Below, one piece after another: positions 46,071 to 57,500 of a stretch of DNA of 64,000 nucleotides. The notes beneath the pieces were generated by a model. The model saw only the letters and a program-made list of their open reading frames with translations, was not told where the DNA came from and did not search any database. The translations under genes were made by a program, and so were the position numbers. Positions within the stretch are counted from its first letter, which is position 1, and every line of letters starts with the position of its first letter. Where the stretch lies: the NCBI RefSeq assembly GCF_040807025.1, contig NC_090964.1:5270001-5334000 (forward strand), in the 5' to 3' direction. The stretch comes from Struthio camelus. Lineage: Eukaryota; Chordata; Aves; Struthioniformes; Struthionidae.

Positions 46071-47731
46071 TCTCATTGCACCATCTGCTTGGGTAGAGGA
46101 AAACTGGCTAAGTAGCTGGCAAAAGAGCTCTTTTGCGATTTAGCAGAAAACACTGTAGGAGGCTGAGCTTGTAATAGGCAGACCTAACTACAAATTAATT
46201 CAAATCTGAAGATTTTGTATGTGCGTTTGTCATTAGATCATAATGACATCTTAGTCTCTACTGAGCTACTAGAATTGGTGTCTGAAGTGAGCTTGAGTCT
46301 TCAAGGCTAGGCTAGACAAAGTTTTAGAAAGTAGAGAGAAAATCTTCCATTTGCCTGAGGGCTGGCAGATGATGGCTGCTTTTTTTTTTTTTTTCTCTTT
46401 TCTCTTTTTTTCCCCCCTCTACCCTTTTTGGTCCTGAGGTCCCCTATCGTATGGTCTCCTGTTGATCCTGTGATACCATAGTGTTTGAGGAAAGTGAGTA
46501 TCACATGTCAGTGCATCTCCAAGCTGAATTTGGAGCAGTAAGTTATTTGTGCATCTGCTTGGGGTGAACCAAGTGACATTAGCACAAGAGCCACAGCTAG
46601 ACTGCAGAAACACATCATACTGCTGAAAGGAGAGATATATCTTTCTGGGCACACGGTGAAATCAGAGTTTTCTCGCTTCTCTTCCCTGTTTTTAGTCCCT
46701 GACTTAACTCTGCAGAACAGCATTTAAGCCTATGTTTTAAGTTTAGCCATGAATATAGAGGGATATTTTCAAAGGCATGAATAGAAGCTAAGCAGCTGTC
46801 TAGCTCCTGAGGATTAGACTAGAGCTTGGAAATCTCCTTGGATCCCTGGGATTTAACCACATGCTTGAAGTTTAAGTGCATGCTGAGGCTCTGGTTCCAT
46901 TTAGCTCCTTATCCCAGCAGAAGAGTTTTCTTAAATGTCACTCTGCCAGTTGAACCAAGCTTCCACATTCATCCCCATCCCTGGGGGAGTCCTGGTGTTT
47001 TGCTGCTGGAAACTTGATGAAGGCATGTTGCTGTGAGGTCAACCTTTTGCATCCACCAGCTCTGACTGTATAAAAGGTTTTTTTGTTTTTTTTTTTTAAA
47101 TTTTAATCATATTTATTAAGATAAATAAACCAAGAAGAGGAAATGCTTTAAAACCATACCTACCTCAGTTTTCAGTGTTATGTCTGCTGGCTGATAAATA
47201 GGAGTGTATTTATCATCAACTTTTCATGCATGGCAGTGGACTTGGCAAAGATTAGCACAAGGTGAAAGCCCTTTATTACCCTCATCCTCAGACTTCTGAA
47301 CATTCACACTCAAGGACAATTTTCCACACCTTCTCTGGATGGAGGCAGCATTGATTTAGCTTACATTAACCTTTTAAGACCTATCAGATTAGGCCGGATA
47401 CATTTCACTTGATAAGGATTGAACTCAAGTTTAGTCTCTGCCGTTGTTCCATGCAGCCAAGTCCTGCAGTATCGTATTAATCACAATCAGGCAGTCTGCT
47501 TCCAAACTTTCAGTGTTGAAGTGCTTTAATCACAATTTTAGTTCTAAAATTGCTGGCCGATCTGCCCGTCCGCCTCACTTATTTTAAATCAATTGTTCCC
47601 AGGAACATCTAATTTTCTAACAAAAAGTCTTTGTGCTGGATTGTTTCAAGGCTAACTTAAGATGACTTAAGGATATTATTTTCAGGCTGCTGTACCTTGT
47701 ACTGCATCCTTCTCTTTTGTGTCTCACTTAG
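46071..47731. other. Non-coding stretch, no gene recognised
   Basis: Contains a polypyrimidine tract (46379-46420), a T-run near 47081-47098 and mixed unique sequence. Open frames are at most 77 codons. Confidence 0.5.
46379..46420 (+). repeat. Polypyrimidine tract
   Basis: About 42 uninterrupted C/T bases, with a T-run passing into CTCTTT units and a C6 run. Confidence 0.85.
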
Positions 47732-47807
47732 TTGTTATTCATCCGGATTCATGTCTTAGCTTTAGCTCTGGAGCACAGTGAAGAATTTTCTACCATGAAG
47801 TCTTGAG
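47732..47807 (+). other. Candidate 76-nt non-coding exon
   Basis: The acceptor tract CATCCTTCTCTTTTGTGTCT then CACTTAG ends at 47731, and a near-consensus donor GAG|GTAAGTA follows. All three frames contain a stop inside the interval, so it would be non-coding or carry the end of a reading frame. Both splice sites are good by eye. Confidence 0.22.
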
Positions 47808-49612
47808 GTAAGTACATGACTTCCTTGCTCAAAGCCTCATTTTGGCCTGCAGAAGAACAAAGAAAGCCTGGGTCTTTTTGGACCCACATGTCTAACATAG
47901 TATAAGAAACCCAAAATAGGAGTACTCATCTTTCCAATCCTATTGAGGTCGTTCCATGAGTACAGTGCCAGGTAACTAGAGGCTCTGTGGGTGCGAACCA
48001 CAGGAAACATAAACACATGACGAATGCCCTCAGTCCAACTGAAAAACCTTGCAGATGACCAGCATGCAAACCCTCCCATGCAGGACTCTGCGTAGCTTCA
48101 AGTCACTTAGAGAAACATCCTTACCAATGTCTGTGAACTTACAGTTCCCATCAAACAGGAACTACTTAGGAAGAAAAATAATTGCAAATTAAGGAGCAAA
48201 GCTGGGATTTCCACAGAGCTTTGGTCCCCACTCTATCATGCCTGTTTACTGTGGATGACCCTACCTGGGGGTCTGCACTCCATGATAATGTGCAGTAGAT
48301 AACTGTGTTATGTTAATAAGGTAGGAGACCTCTGTCACAAAACTGACTGATAGGTCCAGTAGTTGTTAAAGCAACATATTTAAAACATGATTTGGTTAAC
48401 CCTGTGCAGGCTTATCTGTTCCTGCTGCTAGTTTTCTCCTTGATTTAATAAGCCCTGTTAGGAGAGATCTGGACTTAGTGAGGCTATCAAACTCCAGGGA
48501 GTAACATTGTGTGACATCTCATGACATGCATATTACCAGGCTTCTTGGAAGGAACTTCACATCACCTGGGAGAGGAAAAGCTTTTCATACTCCTGGGAAC
48601 TAATTATGTCAGTTCAGCTGGAAATAGAGCTTTTGCACCATGCTGTTTTGTCCTTTTATGTATTTTGTGGTTTGATTGATTGCCTGTTCTGCTCCTTTCT
48701 CCCAGATTAGTAGGGCCGTAAATGGAGAGAAAACAGAAGAGGCAGCCTCATAAAAACAACCAAATACTGAAGAGATCAAAGTAACATAGCACAGGAACAT
48801 AACTATAAGTCACAGGTTACAGGTGGCATTAAAGATGTGGAGGGCTTGTTCTCATGGAGATTGTAATGAGAACAGTAAATGGCATGGTACTAATCTTGGC
48901 TCAAGACAGAGTATTTGCAATGACTGTGAAAAAACAATGAGGGCAGGTTGAGGGGAAGAAAGGGACATATATCTTCTGAAAAGCAGAGAAAAAAAATTCC
49001 CTCAAATAGTCTTAATGACGTTTTATAGCTCCCTACTTTTAATTTAAGTTTGCTGTAATTCCTAAGGGGTTTTGCGGGAGAAATGAATTTCGTCAATAGC
49101 AGTAGACAAAATGCACTAGGATCTGTTCTCTGGCCCTGAGACCAAGTGGCACAGCACAGCTCGCGTCCCCTCAGCTAAAATCTTTCTTCCCCAAAAGACA
49201 AGAAGCCTTTCCACTCAGACGGGAGCAGTCTTGTCTGTTCTGACTATCAGGAATAGTCCTTGGCCGTGGACCTTGGAGCTCTGTCCCCTGGCTGTGCCCA
49301 AGCATTGCCCCTGAGCTGCTGACTTGGGCCAGAACCCTGCTGGGGAGTGTGCTACCAGTTAAATCACTTGGATATTTCTCTGTCAACACTTAAGCTCGTG
49401 ACCTCACCCTCTTCCATGTAGAGGTAGAGATCTAGTGACTGAGAGATCTGTTTCAGATTTTGACTGGCCTTTTTTCCATAAGGATGGCACCATTTCAGGA
49501 GCAGACCGTGGCTGTAAGACTGCTAACAGCACTCCTGTTGCAGGCAAGCAACAGGCGGGTGCGTGCTAGTGCATCCATATTCTGCGTATGAAGGCTTCTG
49601 GGCTTTTCCCAG
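47808..49612. other. Non-coding stretch, no gene recognised
   Basis: Unique-looking sequence. Open frames of 63-80 codons are all on the minus strand and unrecognised. Confidence 0.5.
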
Positions 49613-49713
49613 TATTCGGGGGAGGAGGGAAGACTAGGTTGAAGCAATTTCTCAATGTTTTGCGATTTGTAGCCATTGGGATCTGCCTGGGCAGTTTGCT
49701 GCGTTTAGCCCAG
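49613..49713 (+). other. Candidate 101-nt exon with consensus donor
   Basis: CTTTTCCCAG ends at 49612 and a perfect donor CAG|GTGAGT follows 49713. The frame is open throughout (KTRLKQFLNVLRFVAIG, then ICLGSLLRLAQ), ends exactly on a codon boundary at the donor, and contains a hydrophobic segment. No family is recognised, and the pyrimidine tract before the acceptor is short. Confidence 0.2.
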
Positions 49714-52700
49714 GTGAGTACTGCATTATGGATCAGGGCTGGGGAATGTTGTGTACTGGTGCGGGTGCACAGGGAAATATTGTACCCCAAGTACATCAGC
49801 CTCTTAGCATGATTTTTATCTCCATTTATTAGTTGAGCGTTAAATTGTGCTCATGTCTGGACATCCTCTTGGAAAACTAACCAGGAAGAGTTATGAAGTT
49901 ATCAAAGCTCTACTGTAAGCTATCTGCGCCCAAAAGAGAGTCAGTGGAACAGATTGTGAGTGCTCCTCCTCCACTTCAGTGCAAAGTCGAGTTGTTGAGC
50001 TTCAACCGTCAAAGGAGGCTGGCATTCAAAGCAAACCAACTGGGGATTTTTCACTGCCATGGAAGCTCTTGGATAGTCTATTCTGTTAGTTGAGATTGGT
50101 AACTCTTGGCTGCAGGCAGTAACTTCTTAAGCAGCTTGAGCTAGCTTTAGAAGGGGACATTTAAAGAAAGACTGATGAAGACAAGCACTGGTCTGTGACA
50201 TAGAAATTAGGATTTGCTATAAAACTTCACATCAGTCCAGCTAGACTTTTAGTCCGCTAGACTTCTAAGCTGCTGACATTCAGAAATTATGTAACTACCC
50301 AGACTGACCCTTCTGCTACCTCAGAAACTTGGTGCAAGGGGAAATCTAAACCTTCATATCTAAAACTTCAAAATAAGAGAGCAGGTGGACAAGAATGTAC
50401 TATTCCTCGACTACTAAATTTATGAACTTGCTGGTCTTAACCTTTTGCTTTATTGCCTTTATGGCCATACTATAAAATATAGCCGTAGTAAAATATTTGC
50501 TTAATTGAACGATACTGCCCTAAATGGTGTGATTTCTGATGGTGAAAAGTTCTTCCTCCGTCTTTGAGAAACCCCTGAGAGGGTTTGTGGGTCTATCTTC
50601 AGATGCACCTACAGCTAATATAAATGAAAAGGGTGATGGCAGACTTCCATGACTCAAGAACTTGCTTCTTTTCATGGTCTGCTAGAGCCTGGCAGTGCTG
50701 CAGGCTGTTGGGATGTGCTATCTGTCCTGTCCAGCCAGGCATAAACTGAGTAAGCTGTAAGTGGTGTGAAGGCTGTGAGGGGCTAATTGCTGAGCCCTAA
50801 TAGGTTGTGTTGGGCAGAGAGCAGGGAAGAGGAGTTAAGTCATGCAGTTTGGCAAGGTCGCAGCGTGTTTTCATGTTCTCATGCCTGAAGCCAAGGAGCG
50901 ACGATGTTGGGAAAAATAAATAATTCCATTATCTGTGGTTGCATTTTCTGAGTTGTGGGTTATCTGTGCAATGTACAGAGAGGGCTCAGGCCTGGCAGAG
51001 GTCTGCGTATTAGCTGGGGAGGAGGGTCCCATTAGCTGGGGTAATGTGGCGAAGAGTTGGATGTAAATGCAAGTAGGTAGTTCCTCTGCCTGGCAAATGA
51101 GGAATTCTAGCTTCACGTCCCCAGTGCGTGTTGCTGCATATAATTGGCACTGTGATGGTGCTGAAAAGCCTTATTGCAGACAGGCTTCAGGAGCTGCATC
51201 TCTCTTATCTGTGCAGAGCATTCCTTGAACTCATGACAACAAAATGGGCCAAATTTCAGCTCATGTAAACCAAATCCTGCTACTTTTTGCCTCAGCCAGC
51301 TAAGCCATGCCCTCCCAAACTCTTGATCGTGAGACAAAACAGAACGTGCTCTATGCAAACCTGACAACCCCAGAGAGGATTCCAGCCCGTTTGGGGGTTT
51401 GCACACTAGCGATAGACATTAAAGCACTGGTAACTGCTATGAGACAGGGAAGGTAAGTCAGAAACCCAATGAAAAATGTGTGTGTAGTTTTTTTTTTTTT
51501 TTGAAGTAAAGAGCTAAGAGTTCTTTAACTGAGCTTTTTAGTTGAAAACAACAAGAAAGATACGCTCAGTTTTCATGTCACTTTTAAGGACCTGAGCAAT
51601 CTTGACAAAACAAATGGCCTAGTCAGGGTTACACACCTGCTTAAGTACCCAGCTGCACCAGGAGCCTACGGTTCCAGCAGTAATGAAGCTCCACAAATTT
51701 GCTCATCAGAAGCACTTACTGTGATATTTCTGTGCCTTTAAATGGGATGAGTTTCGGCACAAAATACAGTACTGTGTCTTTGAGCGCTGCCACCGCTAAT
51801 GGGTCTGCTGAGCTAATAATGGTCATGAAGCCAGTTGCCGGTGTGAGGTGGTACTAACACTGCAAGTCTGAAGTGTTGCAGATCAGTTCAATTTCTGTCT
51901 ATTTTGCCATATCCCTAATGCTATTTTACATTGATGAGCTCGTTATAGAAAATGAACTGTCGCAACACCCATCATCACAGCGTATGGTTAAGCAGAAAAT
52001 AGGCCCTTTTTTTTTTTTGACAGCTTTTGGACATAATGGGGAATTCATACCTTCACCGGATGTGATAAATTTGCAAGGGAAATTATAAGGCAACATGGGT
52101 TTTGCGTTATTTCTTGGAGCTGACGGGAGCACTTTGCAAGTATATTCAACAACTTCAGTCATGTTGATTAGCACTGATGGCAGTGTATCTAATGGCCTCA
52201 TCAGAATTGCTTGTAAACCAATTGTCCTACTGGAGTAGTTATCTAGGAGCTTAAACAGCTATGATGGCATCTTTTCTGCAAGCACCTGGCCATGTATGAG
52301 TAAATATAGCAGCACTAAATACAGGAGGTATTGTAAGCTGCAGGCTGAGAAATTCTGCTGGAATCCCTAAATTTGGAACCATGGATCTTGAGGATAATGT
52401 CAGTTAGAGCCTTGTCCGAAGCCCTTGGTGGTCAAGGAAGAAAATCACACTGATATTAGTAGATTTTCTGGTTCTGGTCCTTCTCGGAAAGTAGCTTGAT
52501 GTTAGGTGTACGGGCTTGGAATGTGATTTGTTTTGGCCATCGGCTAGCAAAGGAGACCCAGTAATCCTCAGTTTGTGCTAAGTGCTTTTATCTCAATGAG
52601 CTTTACCCAGGAAGAGGAGTAATGCTGTCAGCGTATCAGAGAGAGGCTCTGATGTTGTTGCCCTGCTTCTTGTATTGCTGTTCACCCTAGTGCAACACAG

Positions 52701-52769
52701 TGTTGCACAGACTAAGTGGAAAGATAAAGTTAGTTTGTAAAATGAAAAAACAGTATCATCCAGTCCTTG
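49714..52769. other. Non-coding stretch, no gene recognised
   Basis: Unique-looking sequence with a T-run at about 51489-51502 and a possible palindromic-repeat relic at 51245-51300. Open frames are at most 97 codons. I see no gene. Confidence 0.5.
51245..51300. repeat. Possible palindromic repeat relic (copy 5, one arm)
   Basis: GGGCCAAATTTCAGCTCATG followed by TAAACC resembles the left arm of the repeat noted at 1638 (GGGCCAGATCCTCAGCTGGTG, TAAATC). The rest is not recognisable. Confidence 0.28.
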
Positions 52770-52835
52770 GTGTTTAACCAGGGCACCCAAACTTCAGGAG
52801 CATAGTTCTGTGTCCTTATCCACTACAAACCCTGT
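52770..52835 (-). repeat. tRNA-derived SINE head, minus strand
   Basis: Read on the minus strand, TTGTAGTGGATAAGGACACA is followed by GGTGCCCTGGTTAAAC. This fits the A-box side (GTAGTGGTTAAGAGCAC) and a decayed B box of a MIR-like SINE. No core is recognisable. Confidence 0.4.
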
Positions 52836-53745
52836 GAGCTCAAGAATAGGACAAGATACAGGGTTTGTTTCAGTAATGGAAGCCAAGGGCTTTAATCTGA
52901 AATTCAACACGCTAGGTCCATCCATTTGAGACAGGCCATAGAGAATGTAATTGGACATGGTTTAGTGTCCTCGATAGCAAAATGCAGCTGGTTCAACCAA
53001 AAGCTTCACTGGTTCATGCTCTTGTCATCAGCAGTGACGCTGGCACAGTTTACCTGCAGAAACCTTGCGTTCTCCCTCCTGCTGCACCACGGCTTAACCA
53101 TGTGTCCTCCCTTGAGCTCTGCACTACTAGCAAAATACCCCCAATCCCAGCTGCTTACCTTGCATGGCTTTTTTCAGCACATCTTGCATAACCCAATCAT
53201 CTCACAAAGGGTGTCTGCAAGCGCCAAAAAAACCGATGTGTGTATGTTATAATATGCTAATCCTCTCCCTCTTCCCCTGGCCTTAACTGCCTCATTTTCA
53301 GAATGGAATTGACTTTCTCCCAGAGTCTTTGAGGAATGTTTTCCGTTTCTCTGGTAAGATCCTTTGCACACATTAAACCATTTCTATTCATCAGAAACTC
53401 ACCAGCTTGAAACTTACGCTTCATTTATCTCTTCTTTGAAGTCTCCGCAGAGCTCATGAAACTAGGCCTGGCTGGCTGAGTTTCCTTGTGCCTGGGTTCT
53501 TATTAAAGTAGTGTTATGAGTTAGGAATGGGACTCTGGGCTCTTAGTTCATTTATCTCATCCTGCTATATCTTCTTCCTGAGTCATCAATATCTGTCTAG
53601 TGGACTGGCAAAACTCAGCCTTTGCTGTTGTCAGCACAGTTTGGAGACATCTTGCTGTGGAAAAACAACTTTTGTTCAATTGTTTCTCATCTATCATTAG
53701 CTAATAAGTGTCCGGTGTCTGATTCAGTGGCTTCTCGTTATGTCC
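52836..53745. other. Non-coding stretch, no gene recognised
   Basis: Mixed unique sequence. A 108-codon + frame (52926-53252) has no recognisable domain. Confidence 0.5.
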
Positions 53746-53830
53746 CAGGTGGCCTAAAGGAAGGAGCATTGACGTAGGAGCAATGGCTTCCCTTCCTGGC
53801 TTTGCGCTGTCTGCTGATGGACCACAACAT
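53746..53830 (+). repeat. MIR-like tRNA-derived SINE relic
   Basis: AGGTGGCCTAAAGGAAGGAG then CATTGACGTAGGAGCAATGG and CCTTCCTGGCTTTGCGCTG align well with the SINE head consensus (GTGGCCTAGTGGTTAGAGCA, GACTGGGAGTCAGGAG, CCTGGCTCTGCCACTG). The part after 53830 is too decayed to place. Confidence 0.5.
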
Positions 53831-55844
53831 GCTCTGTAGTGTCTTTGGGGACCTACAGATGAACAGCACAAATGAGAACTGGGTTCTTCTGCAGAGGATC
53901 TGTATCGGTGTACGTGAATTTACAGCGGTTCCACTGCATTGGCTTGGGACCCTACCATTGCTGCTGGCTCATAATGCTCTTTTTATTTAGCTTTTTTTTT
54001 CCTCTTTGGAAAGAGCGTGTCTAACAGGAGGAAAGTTTTGAAAAACGGCAGATATTATTAGTCCTTCTCTTCAACCAGTTATGAAACGTGCAGGTTTCCT
54101 AGTTAGTATCTAGTATCAACAGTTTGAAAATATTGGGAGGGAGAAGGAAACTGGGAATAACTGTAACTTACTGTTACTAGTAATATGGCCCCTGCCTTTT
54201 CCTCATATGATTTTCGTGGTATGTTAGCTGAAGATGTCAACTCCCACAGGTAGACAAAGACTGTTACCTGCTATTGCTCTGTGCCCAATATAATGCTGTA
54301 CCCAGTTATTTGAAAGCCTGCTCAAATAAACCCTTTCCCATGAGTCCTGAAAGCTTCCAGAACTGGACTTGCAGCCTAGAGGGGTAATAAGGTTGAGACA
54401 AGGGTTTGGTGTCATCTCCGAGCGTATCAGACCTAGGAACTGTCTGAGAAGGATCGCTTTTCCCCAGCTGCAAGGCTGGACATACAAGCCTTAAACGCAG
54501 TAGCAGAGTTTTATACACAAATCAATACACGTGCATGGTGGGGGTGGTGAGGAAGCCAGCAAAGGGACTGAGGAAACAGTGCATCAAGCTGCATGGCCAA
54601 CAGCAAAAACTTCCTTTGCGTCCAAGTCTAACGCTCAATAGCGTTTGATTACTCAACACCTGCCTGCACTTCCGAGGCTGGAAGCAGAAAAAAATAATCT
54701 CTCCTGATATGCAAATCCAGCAAATCTGGATGCAGTTGAGTAGAGATGGAAATAAATCTGGAAATCCAAGTCACAGATTTCAAATCATTTCTTTCTGGAG
54801 ATTTGACTGATTTCCCTTCTCTCCAGCTCACTCAGAAAAGGCCGTGTGATAGAGAATGATGATTTCTGCTTCTTTCCCCTCCATTGCTTTGAAAAAATGA
54901 TGTGTGTTTTCTGTGGACCATTCTATACTAGGGCAGTCAAGCATTTTCCAATAAATCTGCCAGACTTTTAGCACAAAATATTTTGAAACCAACACTGTTT
55001 TAAATTATTGTACCATTTTCGTCAGGAAAGCTCCCCAGATGCAGAGAGCTATATACGGTTCAAAGTAGAGACACCTTCCACAAAATCTATTGGGTCGCTT
55101 TGCCTCGGATTGAGCTCACGTCTCACTGAACGTGAGTTCCTGAGGTGTAGGTGTTAATTCCTTGCCTTTATCTTTTAAGGAGTCTTACTTTCTAATAAAG
55201 AATAAAGCTTTTTTTTGAGGGGGGGGAGGAAACTGCAGCAGTGCTGAAAAGCAAGAACTCTGTTTCGTACTAATGCAGTGCACTGAAGAGAATCTTCCCT
55301 GGTTTGCTGCTTCGGTCTATGGAGAAGACTCTCACTTTGGAGAAGGTGTGAAAACAGTGCTAGAAAAGAAAATCTTACTGATTTGAATTGACCACTGAGG
55401 GTTTTAAAGTTAGGCAAGAAGGTATTACCCTGCACAATGGAGATTTTCGCCTAGTTTAGAAAATCAGCATTGCACTGTTTTTCCTTTTTATTAGGCTGTG
55501 CTCAATAGAAATACCCAAGTTGTTTGAGAGGAGCTGGAACAATGGTGTGGCTGAACTTAAGAGGACTAAAAGATTTTGGGAGGCAGTGGCAGAATGCTTA
55601 CCATCATTACAGATCAATAAGGATCTTGTCATCACCTGCTGTGGAAGTGGGATTGTTACCTGTTGAACTACCATCCCTTTTTATAGGTGGGTGGCCTTTT
55701 TTTTTTTTTAATGTGATACTCTTTATTTAATCAACCAAGTTCAGCCCAGTCCTAACTTGTCTTATATCAAAGGAAAAAAGCCACCAAAATGTGTAACACT
55801 AGATAGAAAGCAGAAACAACAGGTACTATGAATTTCTCCGTCTC
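53831..55844. other. Non-coding stretch, no gene recognised
   Basis: AT-rich unique sequence in places (about 54940-55020), with T-runs near 55207 and 55698-55711 and a G8 run near 55219. Open frames are at most 87 codons. I see no gene. Confidence 0.5.
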
Positions 55845-55905
55845 GCAATTCCATCCAAAACATTCCCCGGCTTTCCTAGTCTCTTAACCACTGCACCCAG
55901 CTAGT
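55845..55905 (-). repeat. tRNA-derived SINE head, minus strand
   Basis: On the minus strand GGTGCAGTGGTTAAGAGACT is followed by a GGGGAATG and TTGGATGGAATT stretch. The first part is an almost intact A-box side of a MIR-like SINE head. Confidence 0.42.
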
Positions 55906-56097
55906 GCTGGCATTTCTCGTTCCAGCTGGATTGATGAGTTCCTGGGCCAGCCAAGGACGTCCTACGATTCAGGGGAGCAAGGCAGGTGCATCTTCCCTAA
56001 TAAGTCAGGCCAGATGGAGTGGGTGTCAGGCCAAAGCTTCACACGAAGTAAAAATGCACCTTTTATGCCAAGCAGCATTGGTGCCAAATACATGGAA
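55906..56097. other. Unique spacer before the CpG-rich region
   Basis: Mixed sequence with a 131-codon + frame beginning at 55904 that extends into the CpG-rich segment. No domain is recognised. Confidence 0.4.
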
Positions 56098-56470
56098 GGC
56101 GGGGGAAGAAAAGAGCATGCAACTGCAAATTGAACGAGGAACCGTTAGCAGCTTCGTCGCCCCTCTTGCACGGGCGATGGTGTGCGGTGACAAATGCCTC
56201 CAGCAAAAGCTGCCCGGGGCAGATGGTGTAAGGAGAGGTGCTTTCTTTGCCGTGATCTGCAGTTCCTGGCCCAAAATGACACTACTGCCTGGAATGTAGT
56301 GGGGCCGGGCGAATGATACCCAAGACTACCCGGGATTGAGGCTGGTGCCAGGCGTAGAGCTGCGGCTGTTTGATTCCTGGGGCCAGCAGCTGCCTGGCTG
56401 ATCGCTCCTGAGCGGAGGACGTGCCGCCGTGCAGGAGCTCAAGGCGAAGTACAACATGATAAAATCAACA
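56098..56470. promoter_or_regulatory. CpG-island-like segment (1)
   Basis: By hand count over 56101-56460, G+C is about 59% and there are about 20 CpG, an observed/expected ratio near 0.66. This just meets the usual CpG-island criteria and contrasts with the CpG-poor surroundings. It ends near 56470, with isolated CpG to about 56505. Open frames on both strands (131 codons +, 82 codons minus) probably follow from composition. CpG islands often mark promoters in birds, but no TATA box, initiator or adjoining exon can be assigned, so strand is unknown. Confidence 0.4.
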
Positions 56471-56936
56471 GAAAAACAAGCGTGGAGGACGCTGCTGCCG
56501 AAGGCAGGTCTTTTAATACTACAGAGTTAAAAGGCTGTGACTTACACTGTACAGGCAGGGCACAGGGAAAAACCCACCCTCTGGGGGAGCAGCAGGATGT
56601 CTGTTATCCCAAGGAGGCGGCAAGACAGAATCCTTCTCCCACAAATCCCAGCAAACAGCAAATTCATCTCAAACTTAGCTTTCGGAAAAACCGCAGGTAC
56701 TGGCATAATTAGCCTACGTGCTACTGAGTAGGCGTAAAAATGTGACGGAAACATTTTTGGAAATGTCAACATTTTGCTTTGACTGTTCATAACAGCATCT
56801 TGGTGGGGTTTTTTTCGTTTTTTTTTAAACTGAACTCAATTTAAGGCAATAAAGGTTTTAGGGGGAAAAAAATCCATGTATCTCAGTGGGTCTGCAGTTT
56901 TTGTTTGCTTTTTACTTATTTAGTTGTTTTTCATTT
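56471..56936. other. Spacer between CpG-rich segment and CR1
   Basis: Mixed sequence that becomes AT- and T-rich after 56800. Nothing is recognised. Confidence 0.5.
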
Positions 56937-57045
56937 CACAGAATCACAGAATCACAGAATCGTTTAGGTTGGAAGGGACCTCTGGAGATCATCTAGTCCA
57001 ACCTCCCTGCTCAAGCAGGGTCACCTAGAGCATATTGCCCAGGAG
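56937..57045 (-). mobile_element. CR1 LINE 3' end, severely 5'-truncated
   Basis: On the + strand the segment starts with three CACAGAAT units and continues GGTTGGAAGGGACCTCTGGA, GATCATCTAGTCCAACC and CTGCTCAAGCAGGGTCACC. This is the reverse complement of the CR1 3' UTR and its ATTCTGTG tail, so the element lies on the minus strand with its tail at 56937. Only about 110 bp remain. It is far less diverged than the 14.3-kb copy. A GC hairpin (CCCTGCTCAAGCAGGG) at 57005-57020 belongs to the element. Confidence 0.95.
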
Positions 57046-57295
57046 ATTTCAGCTCTCTTAGTTTAAATGAATATATCCTTGCAGAGCTGACACGTACCGG
57101 TAGACTTTATTGAAGTTATACCGCAAGGAAGGACTTGGAGAGGGAGGAGAAAACGGCTCACGGTCCTGGCACAAACGTTGCTAACCAGAAAAGGATGTTG
57201 CAGGGATGAGAATGTGTCCCATCTGTAAAACGAGATGTGATAATTGGCTTTGCAGGTATCATTTGTAGATAGACACAGGTTTCCAAACAGCTGGA
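57046..57295. other. Unique spacer
   Basis: Unique sequence between the CR1 and the second CpG-rich segment. Parts of a 122-codon minus-strand open frame (57063-57431) cross it. No homology is recognised. Confidence 0.45.
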
Positions 57296-57500
57296 GTCGC
57301 AGAAGAGCTCGCCGTGCGTGTACTGAGCGGGCTGGTCCTGCCTGCTCCCCGAGCCGTGCTGCTGATGGGAGCGCTCCCTCACCACTTCCCCTCTCCACGG
57401 TTAGGATGTGCATCGTTTCATTACTTCTCAAGCAGTAGCGGTGCGTAATTAGAGTTGGTTAAGCACATGAAATAGTCGGCGGGTGGGGGGCGGTTGTGTT
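57296..57500. promoter_or_regulatory. CpG-island-like segment (2)
   Basis: By hand count over 57301-57500, G+C is about 58% with 14 CpG against about 17 expected (ratio near 0.84). It is short (about 200 bp) and ends in a G-rich run (GGGTGGGGGGCGG, 57481-57493), which resembles an Sp1/KLF-type site. With segment (1) it brackets the CR1. It may be a promoter or other unmethylated element; strand is unknown. Confidence 0.4.

Noticed and set aside
51075..51120. Possible SINE head (CTGCCTGGCAAATGAGGAAT then TTCACGTCCCC)
   Set aside because: The A-box side is missing and the match is weak.
52307..52317. TAGCAGCACTA resembles the miR-15/16 seed region
   Set aside because: The match ends after the first nine bases and there is no hairpin.
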